A stretch of DNA of 64,000 nucleotides from assembly GCA_964019135.1 (NCBI GenBank), contig OZ025248.1, positions 53,561,670 to 53,625,669 on the forward strand, given 5' to 3'. Under the pieces are notes generated by a model. That model saw only the letters and a program-made list of their open reading frames with translations. It was not told the DNA's origin and searched no databases. The stretch is from Arenicola marina (taxonomy: Eukaryota > Annelida > Polychaeta > Arenicolidae). A program made the translations under genes and the position numbers. The number at the start of each line of letters is the position of its first letter. Within the stretch, counting starts at the first letter, position 1. Positions 31,058-44,700 of the stretch are shown piece after piece.

Positions 31058-34000
31058 GGCCAAGGGTTGTCCAGCCAAACAGCGGAGGCACTGGTCAAGG
31101 ACATGCTCGAGTACAAAGACAATAGCCACATAGAGATTGTCTTCAGACTTCTGGCCAACCTCTGTGATGGCCAAAACACCTGGCTACAGGTAGGTGATAT
31201 GTTACGTGGTCTAGTCACATATATCGCGTGTTCTAATGAATGAATGAAGTTTATGTCTCACGCTACGAAAGGGTAATATAGCTGGCTCGCCCGCAGCTCG
31301 TTCCCTGTATTGTAATATAATAACAGAAAGAGTTATGTAAGTAGTTGGATTGCCGAGAATACAAAGTTCATGATTATCAGTGGCGGAAAAACCACATCGC
31401 CACTGATAAACATCTGGCGGAAAACAGCATCGCCACTAAATTAATATACATGTGGCGGAAAACACATCGCAAATGGAAAACCATTTGGCAGAAACATCCC
31501 AACAAACACATAACGTTTTTTAACGTTTTAAAATGTTTTTTAATTATGTTATAACCGTTTTAGAAACGTTCCAAAGTGTTATGTGTTTGCTGGGATATCG
31601 CCAAGCAAAATGGTGAGCCGAAAACACATCGTTAATGACAAATGTGGTGGCAAACACATTCCGGTACTTAAATGCCTCATAAATACGGGTCATCACATTT
31701 CAACATGTATTCCTTTTTAAAACCTGATAACTCATTTCAGCAGTCAATTCTGAAATTATACACACGCATATGCTGTATTGTTATTAGTATTGTAGTGACG
31801 CGGGAAATCTAGAACATGCGGAAATACACGACTATGCAAATAAAGGTTCGGGGTTGGCCGGAATCACGTGACTAGGGGAACGACAGGGGTTTCGGCGCGA
31901 AATACGGACAGTAACTAATTGGACTTTGACAAGTACGGACTAACGTAGCTGTAGGTCGACAGACTGACGGACATTTACCTTATTTTATACAGACGCCCAT
32001 ACCATAAATATTCCCAATACTTATGTAGAAGCAAAGCTCCATATGATGTTGGTCGGTACAGAGGTGATGTGTAAAGCTTAGGTAGTCTTTTCGTCAGCGC
32101 CATCGACGTTCTATGCAAGTCTACTGTAATACCTTTGGTAAGTGATCTTGGACCGAGTTTATTGTGATGTCGTTGTTGTTATGGTATTAGATCGAATGTA
32201 TAATGTATGAAAACTGTAAAAATACTACAGTATTACAGTCTGTAATACTAATAACAATATGGCTTAATTATACAATGGTTATATACGATATTTAAATGGC
32301 TCGTAAGCACGTCTCATCCAGTTGCATACTGTATTATTATTGCTTATACATAAAGACCTATATCAGCTTAATGAAATTATGCTCAGACCCTGTTGACTTG
32401 TGTCGATGCAAAGGGGAGGCGGCGTGGAGGGGGTGGTTTATTTCGATGGTGGTTGAGAGTCAAGTGAACCCCCGTGTAAACTGGGCTACATCGTCTCCCG
32501 GTTGCCGCCAATCGATAAACAATCCGCGTTGCCAGCGGGTTTTCACTTGGACGAGTCCATTCTTTCTTCTCACCATCGGGTAGGGGTGACACGTAGTTCC
32601 ATCATGTAGTACTCCAGTAATTCTCCGCGCATCCATAAATTAAATTTTGAGTAATCAGAATTGTTATTTATTTCTGTACTGTAGGCACAACGCCCATGGT
32701 ACAAGAATAATTCATACAAGATATAAATTATATACAATCTAAGAAAAATAATACAAAACACATTCATATTAATGAATCACGACACGTCTCGCATTTAACT
32801 ATTTGAAATTGAAATTGCGAGAAGGTTATTTCGTGTAGAGTGGAGGCTAAATATATAAAAACGGATAATTTCTTTTTTATTCTACGATCTGCTCTAATCA
32901 TGGTTAAAATAAAATTATCTTGGTTTGGATTTTCTACCTCAAAGTGAGGTAGATACATATGGCGCATAGATTGATATAGTGGGAATATCAGTAAAAAGTG
33001 GTACTCATCTTCTACTAAATATTCCCTGTTTTTCACAATATTTACTAACCCTTAACTCTGGTGGCACATTTATATGCCTTCCTTCTTCAATCGCTAGTTT
33101 ATGTACACTACTTCTAAATCTATGGTAACAAGCCTTCGGCAGCTGGTGCTCATCCATTCCCAGTAACTTGCACCAATATTTAAAAACGTAAACTTACATA
33201 CAACATCTATCTTGTACCTACCACGTTCACCCAGAACAGTTAAATTTAAAGTCTGACTGGGCAGTTTTAGCACATTTTTGCCAAATTTAGTTTGAACCCT
33301 TTCAATAGAATCGTGTGTGTTGGAGGAGTGACTGATGTGATGTAATGTGACGTATTGAAGGAGTGGCTGACGGGGTATAATGTGATCTTATCGTTAATAA
33401 AACGCTTGATGGATATATGAGAATTAACATTGCGAACAGAAAGAAAGTCTTCCTGTTTGATAACGCAACGACACCGTTGTCTTTCTGATCAGGACTACTT
33501 GCGCGAGCAACCAGACAACTGGAAATCCACCGACCTGGTGTGTCACGTGACCGGATTCCTGGGCTTGTTCTACTCTCACATGGCCTCTGACAACTTGGCC
33601 GTTGTCCTGCAACTATTGGAGTCGCTTTGCGAGATGGCTGCGGTATGTTGTGGCTACCTGTTTTTGTTGTAAACAATCATTTTATCATAGGATTATCTAA
33701 ACGACATTAATCACAAGTGACCCAGGGGAGGAGGGGCAAATTCAAGCCAACCGTTTCGCTAATCAAAAATAATGAAGATAAAGAATTAAGGCACATTTTG
33801 GTCATAAATTGTATATTATGAAGAAAATTGGGCCAAAATGAAAAAAAAAACAGAAAAACGCGCCCCACTGCTGCGCTCCTCGTCTTGATAATATTGCATT
33901 CGCCCTGATACCGGTGTTACATTCTCGTGTGGGTGTGTGTGGCGGAAAGGGGGTGGCAGTGTTTCTTTTTATCCCGCAAAATAAAATAGCTGTTCGGGCG

Positions 34001-35792
34001 CGGATCGATTGGGAGAGGGGCGGGGGGGGGGGGTCTAAAGTTTTTATATTATCTAATGTATAATATAATATAATATAATATACGTAAGCTAAGGCATAAG
34101 AATGGAAAAAAAATTCGTATTGTGTCGTGCAGGGCAATGCTGCAAACCAACGTGTTATCTTCGATAACAACATAGTGGATTACGTCAACCACATTCTGCG
34201 ATGCAGGCAGTTTCAGGACTGCACTGATGATCAGGTACGTGTGCATCTACAAAAGACTAATGCGATTGCATTTACATTATAACTCCAACATCAGTATATT
34301 GATATTGTCCCGGGTCGGGTCCTGGTCTGGAATATTAACTGTACACATTAAATGTATCTTCAATCAGATATCAGTTATCTGTTGGGATTAACTGGTTGTA
34401 TACTGTAACTGGGATTGGTAACATAACTAAACTGTTGAGATGTAATACTTTTGTCGGTGTCAGGTGCTAGAGGTGAACGGGGCCATCGGAAATCTTCTGT
34501 TGAACATGCTGGAGGAAACACAACCTGAAACTACAGATGTTCTAGAGGTCATTACATTATATTATATTGCCCGGTGGTCGTCTTTATGACACCAGATGTT
34601 ATTCACTCACTGTGTCGATTTTAATAAGTTTAAAGAATTCTTATGTTGTCGCCATTCTCAACAAAGTTCAGCTTGCAATATGAAAGCTACCGTCTGTATA
34701 TTGTGTAAGTATTTAAGCAGTGTTTTGTTATAAATACGTTACTAACGTTACACAATCACATCAATTTAAACTTACAGGAGATGACCAATACATTGGATTT
34801 GGCATCCATAGCTGAACATGCGGCCGAATGTTACCAGGCCAGCAAAAGTCAGGTCTGGTTGATGACCAACATCGATGTTCCATTGTGAACATATTATTAG
34901 TAACACATTAGTACATTTTTTTTCTCAGTATTCCCATATCTTAATGGTAAGATATACTGGTATACTGTTAACGCGAACTCATTTAATGCCAGGACAGTAC
35001 ACGATTGATGCTTGTTGACAAATACGAGCCATGGGAGATATCGTAACCGTAAGATGACTGTTTTCAATGTTCACCCACTGACTGTCACAGCTAAAATCAA
35101 AAGTTTTCTTTCGTGCAAGTGAATACAATCTTTTTCATTAGCCAGTCATGCCAGTAACGAAAATAGGACTTGAAAGAGTGCGATCACGTTAGTCATTTGA
35201 GAATTTTCATGACAAGCAATAACTAGATCATAATAAGTATGTGGCACAGATTCTTTGACCGCCCGCGTATTTGCGGATTTTATAATAAATTTAACCTCAA
35301 AGTTTATTTATGGCGTGTACGTCACAGCGATATTAAGTAAGGCCACCAATTTGACCTACAGATCAAGGGGAAGGGCGATGGTGGCGTCACCCTACATGTC
35401 GGCTTTACCTTCTACATCGTCTTGAAGAGAGCACGGGAGCTGATGGGTGGCAACCGGAAGTCACGTATGTATACAATATCCGGTTGTACATATCGCCTTC
35501 TGGAAGGCCTCTTTCACTGCACAGCGATTGTCTAGTTATTTAATGGGTATATCATGGGTGACAACGATTACATGTCGCCAACGCAGAGGTTCTGGCTCGC
35601 ATGGCAATGTTTTGAAAACTTTATGACAGCTCTATGAATTGATGTGCTGTATGCATATGGCTCCTGTTCCACTGGGGCTTGCCTTCTCTACCCGTATGTT
35701 TTCCAGGTGTGGAAAAGGTGTTTGAAATGTTAGAGCGGCAGATGAACTCGGAGAGCAGAAGGCGTGGGCCACATTCCGTCCAAGGCAACGAG
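31058..35792 (+). CDS. Receptor exons 1-7: RIH-associated regulatory region
   Basis: These seven exons encode about 244 residues of helical cytosolic sequence. Exon 1 ends in the pattern LLANLCDGQNTWLQ and exon 2 starts DYLREQPDN. Together they match the ITPR segment LLCENHNRDLQ-NFLRCQNN. Exon 2 continues with DLVCHVTGFLGLF and LLESLCEM (ITPR: LVCETLQFLDCI and LESLTEYCQG). Exon 4 (EVNGAIGNLLLNMLEE) matches the ITPR LELKNNASKLLLAIMES stretch. Exon 6 carries HVGFTFYIVLKRARELM, like ITPR GHNIYILAHQLARHNKEL. The donor after exon 5 (GTCTGG) and the one after exon 4 (GTCATT) are weak. This region lies between the regulatory solenoid and the channel domain in the family. Confidence 0.85.
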
Positions 35793-38700
35793 GTGATGTA
35801 TAGCTCCGTCATTTACAGGGATATGAACCTTGTGCATCATCATTTAACTATTATGGTATGGATATGAATGACACATCTAGTATTATAATATGAAGAGGTA
35901 AATCGCAGATATTTTTTCTAATTATTATCCGTTATATGCTTGATAATAGTAGCATAGCCCTTTCCCAGAAGGAAGGTTATTGAAACCGATAAAGTATCAT
36001 AACAAAACCGCGGTTCAATTATAACGCACTCTTCACACTAAAGGACTGTCCGGATGCTTGGCTCGAAGCGTTCGACTTCTTTGAGAGAAGGACGAAGTCC
36101 ATCGAGATTGTCAAGGATGATCGACTGCAAAGGGTGCGCTTCAGAGTGACTGACGAGGTAGGCGATATTATGCAATGCTATGCAGAATATATTAAGGGCT
36201 TTGGTGATGACATAAAAGTACATAGATAACTAGCTGGGGTCGCATATTGGGCTTTTTCGTTTTACACTTGCAATACTTGAAACATTCACGAAATAAAACG
36301 ATAACGTTATGTTCAACATAGCTCAACTGACCCAAATATATTATATAAAGCTATTTTCAATCATCTTTAGGACATTTTGCGCGAAGAGGTCAAGGACAAA
36401 GTCAAGTTGCACATTGACCGAAGCTCGCCATCTAACAAGATCCGGGACCTTGTCACGTGGTCCTATGACGTCATTGAGGACATCTATTACCAGCGACGCG
36501 TGCAGAGAAACCCGCTGGCGGCGAGTCTCATCAAAGGGTGGTCAGTACAAATGTATATCTCAGTCATGGTTGCTGATTTGGTATGACTGATCTGGTATTA
36601 AGTATAGACGTTCACTTAGCCATAAGGAGGCGGTGACGGGCTGGTCAATGAGAGATAGTGGCACGACTGGCATTAGCTTCGAATACCTTTTATTCACCTC
36701 ACAGACCTTCTATCATATAGCATTGCTGTGTAACAACAAGGTCCCTATGTTATTATAAATAACAGTATTATAAGAGTTGCCATGACGCCATAGACCCATT
36801 AGGCGGTTGTTGATATTAAACATGCTATGGTAACCCGTTGATCGTCAGGTGTATCTGGAACTACCTGTGTGTCCTCCTGAGCCTGGTCATCAACGTCTTG
36901 ATGGTGGCCACGTGGCAGCCGGTCTACCACAGGGGACAAGTGGCCCCTCCGTCCGGCCAGCTGCCAGCAGCAATAAACGAGTAAGATGGGCAATGGTTGG
37001 GCCGCATTACACACCGTCATTATAACACTCAATATATAAGTTCGAGACTTTTTTAATTTTATTTAGCTGTCGATGTATTGACTTATTTAGTCCTTCATGA
37101 TTTTTATTTCGTTGGATATAAACTGCAATAGTGACCGATTGCCAATGTAATCAATGACTTCCCTGGTGTAGTCGACACAGCACTAGACCGCAGAGCAATA
37201 GGTCCTAGGTTCAAATCCGCGCACACGGGCACCTAATCTGAAACATGTTTCATCCATTTATCCTTCATTGTCCCGCGAGGTTCCTTGGCCCAGTGTATCA
37301 CGTGTGCACACGGGCGGCCTGTGACATTGTATTGAAGTGCTTGTCTTTCCCATGACGGACCTTCTTTCAGCCCCGTGCCTATTCTCCCATCGTGGTATTA
37401 TTACGCTTTCGGGCTGTTGGCGGCGCTGCACAATGTCTGCTCCGCGCTGGTCTTCGTGACGTACGTCCTGGCCAGCAAGATGCAGACCCCCAACATCTTC
37501 AATCGAGGATTCAGGTTGCACATTTTTGCATTTGTACATTAACATTGTTAAAAAAGCTCTTTGAAAATATGTAAAGTACTATCTCTCCCGTATTAACATG
37601 GAAAATATCGCATAGTCACGTCGTTGAATTATGAAAACCTACATATTATGGGCCCCAGAGGGGCTTTTTCGACACGGCGACACGGCGATTTTTAAAATCG
37701 ACAACGCGACATTGGGGTTGTCTTGGAATCGACATGCAACATAAGACTTAGCGACACGCGACATGGAACTTTTCTTAAAATCGACACGCGACATGGACCT
37801 TTTCTTAAAATCGACACACGACATGGACCTTTTCTTAAAATCGACCCCCCTCGGGGGCCCTATATTAAGTTAGGTATACCCGGTATGCTGATTGGTGCTC
37901 TCACGCCAAACCACGCAAACGTCAACATTTGTCCCAATACTGTCACTAAATACTTGAAACATAATCGTAAAACAGTCATAAAATAATGATATGAAGGATT
38001 AAGGATACTCCTAATACCGTTATAGGCTGAAATACAGAGAATATATCTACGGATCTGGCCGCGATAATATTGGTGATTTTAGACCTGCAACCTGCCTTTG
38101 ACGCCATGTCGCGCCAGTCAAGCGTGACGAGCGAGATAGTAGGCACCTTTTTTTAACTTGGCCTAGTAAGATTGCAAGATTGAGACATGTGCGTAGTAAC
38201 AGTCAACGTTAGGCGTTATAATGCTGGACAGCTAAGCTGATGGGATGGAACCTGTGAGAGATTATAACGGGAAAATACCAACTGCTCAACAGATTCCGTA
38301 GTACAAATAGTAGGTCAGACTTTGAAAAATATCGCGAATCGAAAGATATATTTAAAAACACCTGCAAGGCTAAGGAATACTTACTTAAGGAAGAGTGAAT
38401 ATTCAATTAGTCATTGTAATGATCCAAACACATTCTGGAAAAAGCTAACTCTGTAGCACACAAAAAAATCTGCATCAATATCCCAGCAGAATGGGGCAAA
38501 GCCGTTATTATTCCATTGCATAAAAAAGGGTCAGTTAACGATGTAGATAATTATCGTGGAATATCACTATCAGGTTCGATATGTAATACTTAAAAAAAAA
38601 TATGAATCACCAACTTGCAGTAGAAACAGGTAGATATAGTTGACCGACTGTCGAAAACCGAACCTGTGCCTTTTGTAACGATACGAATCATGTCCCGCGA

Positions 38701-41700
38701 GAGAACGCATACTATTTTTATTGAGATGCCCACCGTATAACGAGTTAAGAGAAAAATATTTGCGAAATATATGCGAATTAATTAATTCCGAGCATATTAA
38801 TTTTTGCAACCTTTCTTGAGCTTATGCACACCGCGGTAAAACGTGATCGATTTATGAAACTGGAGCTACATTTCATGTACATAGGCAGCGATGCCAGCAC
38901 TACCTGAATGATTGTATGTATATTTTCTCTTTGTACCCTAGGCCTGTAGGCCTCAAATACAAATAATTTATGTGCTACTACTACTACTATATGAGGTTGT
39001 AATAGAAATACTTTCTCGTATTACGGCACCAGTAGAATACTATTTTTGTGTATCTAGATTTCTGGAATACATCAGGAAGACAAGTGACGCCCCCAAGCGG
39101 CAGTCTAGGTTGCAAACCAATATCATTTGCTACAGGACATTGTATTACGTCGTAAGTGAGAGATGTTAAGATGTTGCTAGAGGTGATAAGATGTTGTAAG
39201 AGACGATATTATGACGTAAAGGGCGATATTATGTTGTAGGCGCGATATTATGCTGTATGGGGCGATATTATGTTGTAAGGGGCGATATTATGTTGTAGGG
39301 GGCCATATTGTGTTCCAATGGGGCGATATTATGTTGTTAGGGGCGATGTTATGTTGTAGGGGGCCATATTGTGTTCCAATGGGGCGATATTATGTTGTTA
39401 GGGGCGATATTATGTTGTAGGGGGCCATATTGTGTTCCAATGGGGCGATATTATGTTGTTAGGGGCGATATTATGTTGTAGGGGGCCATATTGTGTTCCA
39501 ATGGGGCGATATTATGTTGTATGGGGCGATATTATGTTGTATGGGGCGATATTGTGTAGTATTGGGCGATATTATGTTGTAGGGCGGTATTATGTTATAC
39601 GGGGCCATGTTATGCTGTAAAAGGTGATATTCTGTTTTAAGGGGGCGATGCTACGTTACAAGGGCGACATGATCTTGTAGGGGCAATATTACGTTGTATA
39701 TGTTATGTTGTAAATGACGATGTTATGTTGTGAGGGGTGATATTATATTGTAAGGGGCGATATTTTGTTGTGGAGGTGCGATATAATATTGTAAGAAAAC
39801 GATATGTTTTAAATAAGCGATGTTATTGTAAAAAAAAACATCATGTTAAGTTATGCCCACTTAATGTTTATACTTCATATATTGTCTCAAGAGGCCATGT
39901 GATGTCTTTGTCTTTGTTTGGACTTATTTGATGTTGAGCATAATTAGTATACATTGATAATACATTTGATTTAATGCATCTATTTTTCTCTCCTAGCTGT
40001 TTGTCGCCTTTTCTGGCCTGGGATCGGCCTACTGGGGTTATTTCTTTGCATTCCATCTGCTGAATATTGTCTTCAAAAACGAGCTTCTGAAGAAAGTCAT
40101 ACTGGCTGTCACACTGAATGGTGAGCGTATACAACGATCCTCATTAACATATTCCTCGTTACATGGAAGGACACTGATCACAGACAACATAACCCACTTT
40201 ACATGGAGGGATACTGACAATATACCTCACGTTACATGGGCGGATACTGAGCCCTGACAACATACCTCACTTTACATGGAGGGACACTGACAACATACCT
40301 CACTTTACATGGAGGGACACTGACAACATACCTCACTTTACATGGAGGGACACTGACAACAAACCTCACTTTACATGGAGGGACACTGACAACATACCTC
40401 ACTTTACATGGAGTATAACTGAGCGCATGGATGGACTGGTTTGTGCCAGAGTAACCAATGGATTTTTGATGATTCTAAGTAACCGCATGTAAAATCGCTA
40501 TAAACCTAAATACGAGAAACAGATATATCGATATCCAGCTGCAAGATATTGCATGTTTCGCAAGCTGTGTAAAGGAGGGACTGACATATATGAGTTACAT
40601 TTGCTTCCTTGTCCAGGGCGTTCTCTGGCGTGGACAGCCCTCTTGGGCATTGTCGTCATCTACATATTTGCTCTGGGTGCCTTTGGCTTCCTGCGCGACG
40701 CCATGGACCCGATGGGAGAGGAGAATCAGCTGTACTGTGGCCACCTGGGAGAGTGCGTCGTCACCGTGCTGAGAGACGGCATCGTAGGCGACATCTCTGG
40801 CGTAAGCTGTGACCATCTAAGCAGGGCTTAAAGGGGTCCTGACCAGGGGCACCGATGCATATATGCGTCTGAACTCACGAATATGTTTCATCCAACCACA
40901 CTTTATCGTCACCTGTGACCTGACATATAACTCTACACAATCGCGCGCCAGAACATGTCTATTCGTTCTCGTTTGTAACAATGGTACTGTTGTATATCTA
41001 TTGACATAATTTAGCCGCGGTATTGCATATCCTAAACATCATTTGATAAATAGATAATAATTATAGTTGTTTGTCTGTAGGCTCTGCGTTACGACACGAT
41101 GACCTTCCGCGGGTTCGCTATCTTGTCGCTGTTTAATTTCGCCTTCTTCGCCTTGATCACCACCATATGGCTCAACATGATCCTCGGTATCATCATCGAC
41201 ACGTTCTCCGAACTCAGGGCGAAAAAGGCAGGTTCATAAAGAGTGTATTTGGTAACGGTATTGCTGTAACTCTTACTTCTACACGGCGGCCTACCGGGTG
41301 TATTTGTTAGCGCGCTAGACCAGGGGCCTCCCTGGTGTAGTGGTTCAAGCACTAGACCAGGAGCCTCCCTGGTGTAGTGGTTCAAGCGCTAGACCAGGGG
41401 CCTCCCTGGTGTAGTGGTTCAAGCGCTAGACCAGGGGCCTCCCTGGTGTAGTGGTTCAAGCACTAGACCAGGGGCCTCCCTGGTGTAGTGGTTCAAGCAC
41501 TAGACCGGAGCCTCCCTGGTGTAGTGGTTCAAGCACTAGACCAGGGGCCTCCCTGGTGTAGTGGTTCAAGCACTAGACCAGGGGCCTCCCTGGTGTAGTG
41601 GTTCAAGCACTAGACCAGGGGCCTCCCTGGTGTAGTGGTTCAAGCACTAGACCGGAGCCTCCCCGGTGTAGTGGTTCAAGCACTAGACCGGAGCCTCCCT

Positions 41701-44700
41701 GGTGTAGTGGTTCAAGCACTAGACCGGAGCCTCCCCGGTGTAGTGGTTCAAGCACTAGACCGGAGCCTCCCTGGTGTAGTGGTTCAAGCACTAGACCGGA
41801 GCCTCCCTGGTGTAGTGGTTCAAGCACTAGACCGGAGCCTCCCCGGTGTAGTGGTTCAAGCACTAGACCGGAGCCTCCCCGGTGTAGTGGTTCAAGCACT
41901 AGACCGGAGCCTCCCCGGTGTAGTGGTTCAAGCACTAGACCAGGGGCCTCCCTGGTGTAGTGGTTCAAGCACTAGACCGGAGCCTCCCCGGTGTAGTGGT
42001 TAGCGCACTAGACGGCAGATCAATAGGTCCTAAGGGCCTCCCTGGTGTAGTGGTTAGTGCAATAGACCGCAGATCAATAGGTCCTGGGGGCCTTCCTGGT
42101 GTAGTATTTAGCCCACTAGACCGCAGATCAATAGGTTCTGAAGGCCTCCCTGGTGTAGTGGTTAGCGCATTAGGCCGCAGATCAATAGGTCCCGAAGGCC
42201 TCCCTGGTGTAGTGGTTAGCGCACTAGACCACAGATCAATAATTCCTGAGGGCCTCCCTGGTGTAGTGGTTAACGCACTAGACTGCAGATCACTTGGTCC
42301 TGGGGGCCTCCCTGGTGTAGTGGTTAGCGCACTAGACCGCAGATCAATTGGTCGTGGGTTCGAAACCGGGCCCGGTCATCTCATCCGGGTCATGTGTAAC
42401 CCACTCATTCTTGGCCCGGTGTAGCCCCTGTGTCCACAACTTTAAAGCGTTTCGTGCCGTTTCATTTCACATTTATGCATGGCCTTAATGAATAATCAGA
42501 AATAAATATACACTAAAGGATAATTCATGGATCTGGTCTTTTAACAAGGCACTGTTATATATTAAGGGTTAAGGATATATTTCGTATATGTTTTTGGTGT
42601 TTACCGCAATACGATCGAATGATGTTGACAACTAATGTTTTTCTATATATTTGCAGAGCGAAAGAGAAATTGACATGAAAACAATATGCTTTATATGCAG
42701 CAAAGAAGCGTATGAGTTTGATACTCACGGCAAGGTAATCTCATTCATAGGTATCATCTGGCTGACAGACAAGTCAAATCAATAATGATATTAACCTTGT
42801 GGGTACCTATTTACCTAATTAATAACCCTTTGTTGTATTAACAGTACGATATGGCTTGGTTGATTTGATGATGACGTACTGGCCCTGACCACCACCGCTC
42901 ACAGCGGGTTTTGTAACAAGGCATCCCTCTCCTCGACAGGGCTTCGGTAGACACGTGGCGGACGACCACAACATGTGGGACTACATGTTCTTCTTCATAC
43001 ACCTCGGCAGCCGCGCGGTCCGTGACTACACCCCGCTGGAGCTGTACGTCTACAACCAGGTCAGCAAGAGATAACACGTCAATTTATTCAACCATTAATT
43101 CTTAGTCTGTTCATCAAGGTTGCTTGGATGGTTGTATATTCAGGACCCTTTAGCCATTTGTGGTCATATCGCGTCAGTAGGAGAAGGTAGGGAAGGGCGG
43201 AGCCGTGTCCCCGCGGTCACCCCCTACTCTTTGCGAAAAAACGCATGACTCTTTATCCTGCGACCACACATACATGGCCACAGCGGGGTTTGAACCATCG
43301 ATCCACGTGCCGTTATGCTCGCAGGTGGCCAGAGCGCTGAATGCCAGCTAACCGACTAAGCTAACCCACTGAACTGTCGGGGCGGCCCAGAACTACGCAG
43401 GTTAACTCTTAATTAAACCCATCAATCAAAGAGAACATATAACCGCTGGACAGAAACACACACATTGGTACAGGTGTTTATTACACTGTCTTCAAACCTA
43501 TTAGGGAGATTGGGGGTTAGATAGACACCCACATTGGCACACGTGTTTATTACACTGTCTACAAACCTATTAGGGAGATTGGGGGTTAGATAAACACCCA
43601 CATTGGCACACGTGTTTATTACACTGTCTACAAACCTATTAGGGAGATTGGGGGTTAGATAAACACCCACATTGGCACACGTGTTTATTACACTGTCTAC
43701 AAACCTAGCAGGGAGGGTGGGGGTTAGATAAACACCCACATTGGCACACGTGTTTATTACACTGTCTACAAACCTATTAGGGAGATTGGGGGTTAGATAC
43801 ACACCCACATTGGCACACGTGTTTATTACACTGTCTACAAACCTATTAGGGAGATTGGGGGTTAGATAAACACCCACATTGGCACACGTGTTTATTACAC
43901 TGTCTACAAACCTAGCAGGGAGGGTGGGGGTTAGATAAACACCCACATTGGCACACGTGTTTATTACACTGTCTACAAACCTAGCAGGGAGGGTGGGGGT
44001 TAGATACACACCCACATTGGCACACGTGTTTATTACACTGTCTACAAACCTATTAGGGAGATTGGGGGTTAGATAAACACCCACATTGGCACACGTGTTT
44101 ATTACACTGTCTACAAACCTAGCAGGGAGGGTGGGGGTTAGATACACACCCACATTGTTACACGTGTTTATTACACTGTCTACAAACCTATTAGGGAGAT
44201 TGGGGGTTAGATAAACACCCACATTGGCACACGTGTTTATTACACTGTCTACAAACCTATTAGGGAGATTGGGGGTTAGATAAACACCCACATTGGCACA
44301 CGTGTTTATTACACTGTCTACAAACCTAGCAGGGAGGGTGGGGGTTAGATACACACCCACATTGGCACACGTGTTTATTACACTGTCTACAAACCTGGCA
44401 GGGAGGGTGGGGGTTAGATAAACACCCACATTGGCACACGTGTTTATTACACTGTCTACAAACCTAGCAGGGAGGGTGGGGGTTAGATAAACACCCACAT
44501 TGGCACACGTGTTTATTACACTGTCTACAAACCTAGCAGGGAGGGTGGGGGTTAGATACACACCCACATTGTTACACGTGTTTATTACACTGTCTACAAA
44601 CCTATTAGGGAGATTGGGGGTTAGATAAACACCCACATTGGCACACGTGTTTATTACACTGTCTACAAACCTATTAGGGAGATTGGGGGTTAGATAAACA

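Larger units (their letters stand above)
31190..33492. other. Intron 1 of receptor: mostly unique with small repeats
   Basis: This intron holds a degenerate repeat of TGGCGGAAAACACATCGCCA-like units (about 31378-31470), a small inverted-repeat element (31496-31597), a perfect 9-bp inverted repeat GTATTACAG/CTGTAATAC at about 32230-32248, and a LINE remnant near its 3' end. The rest shows no supported gene. Confidence 0.5.

Noticed and set aside
42303-42375. A functional tRNA gene
   Set aside because: The A and B boxes are present, but no full cloverleaf with matching acceptor stem is visible by eye, and the sequence continues into a shared SINE tail.
41598-42424. Overlapping frames on both strands in the CCTCCCTGGTGTAGTGG array
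   Set aside because: They are explained by the SINE-head repeat. Both strands and several frames are open at once.
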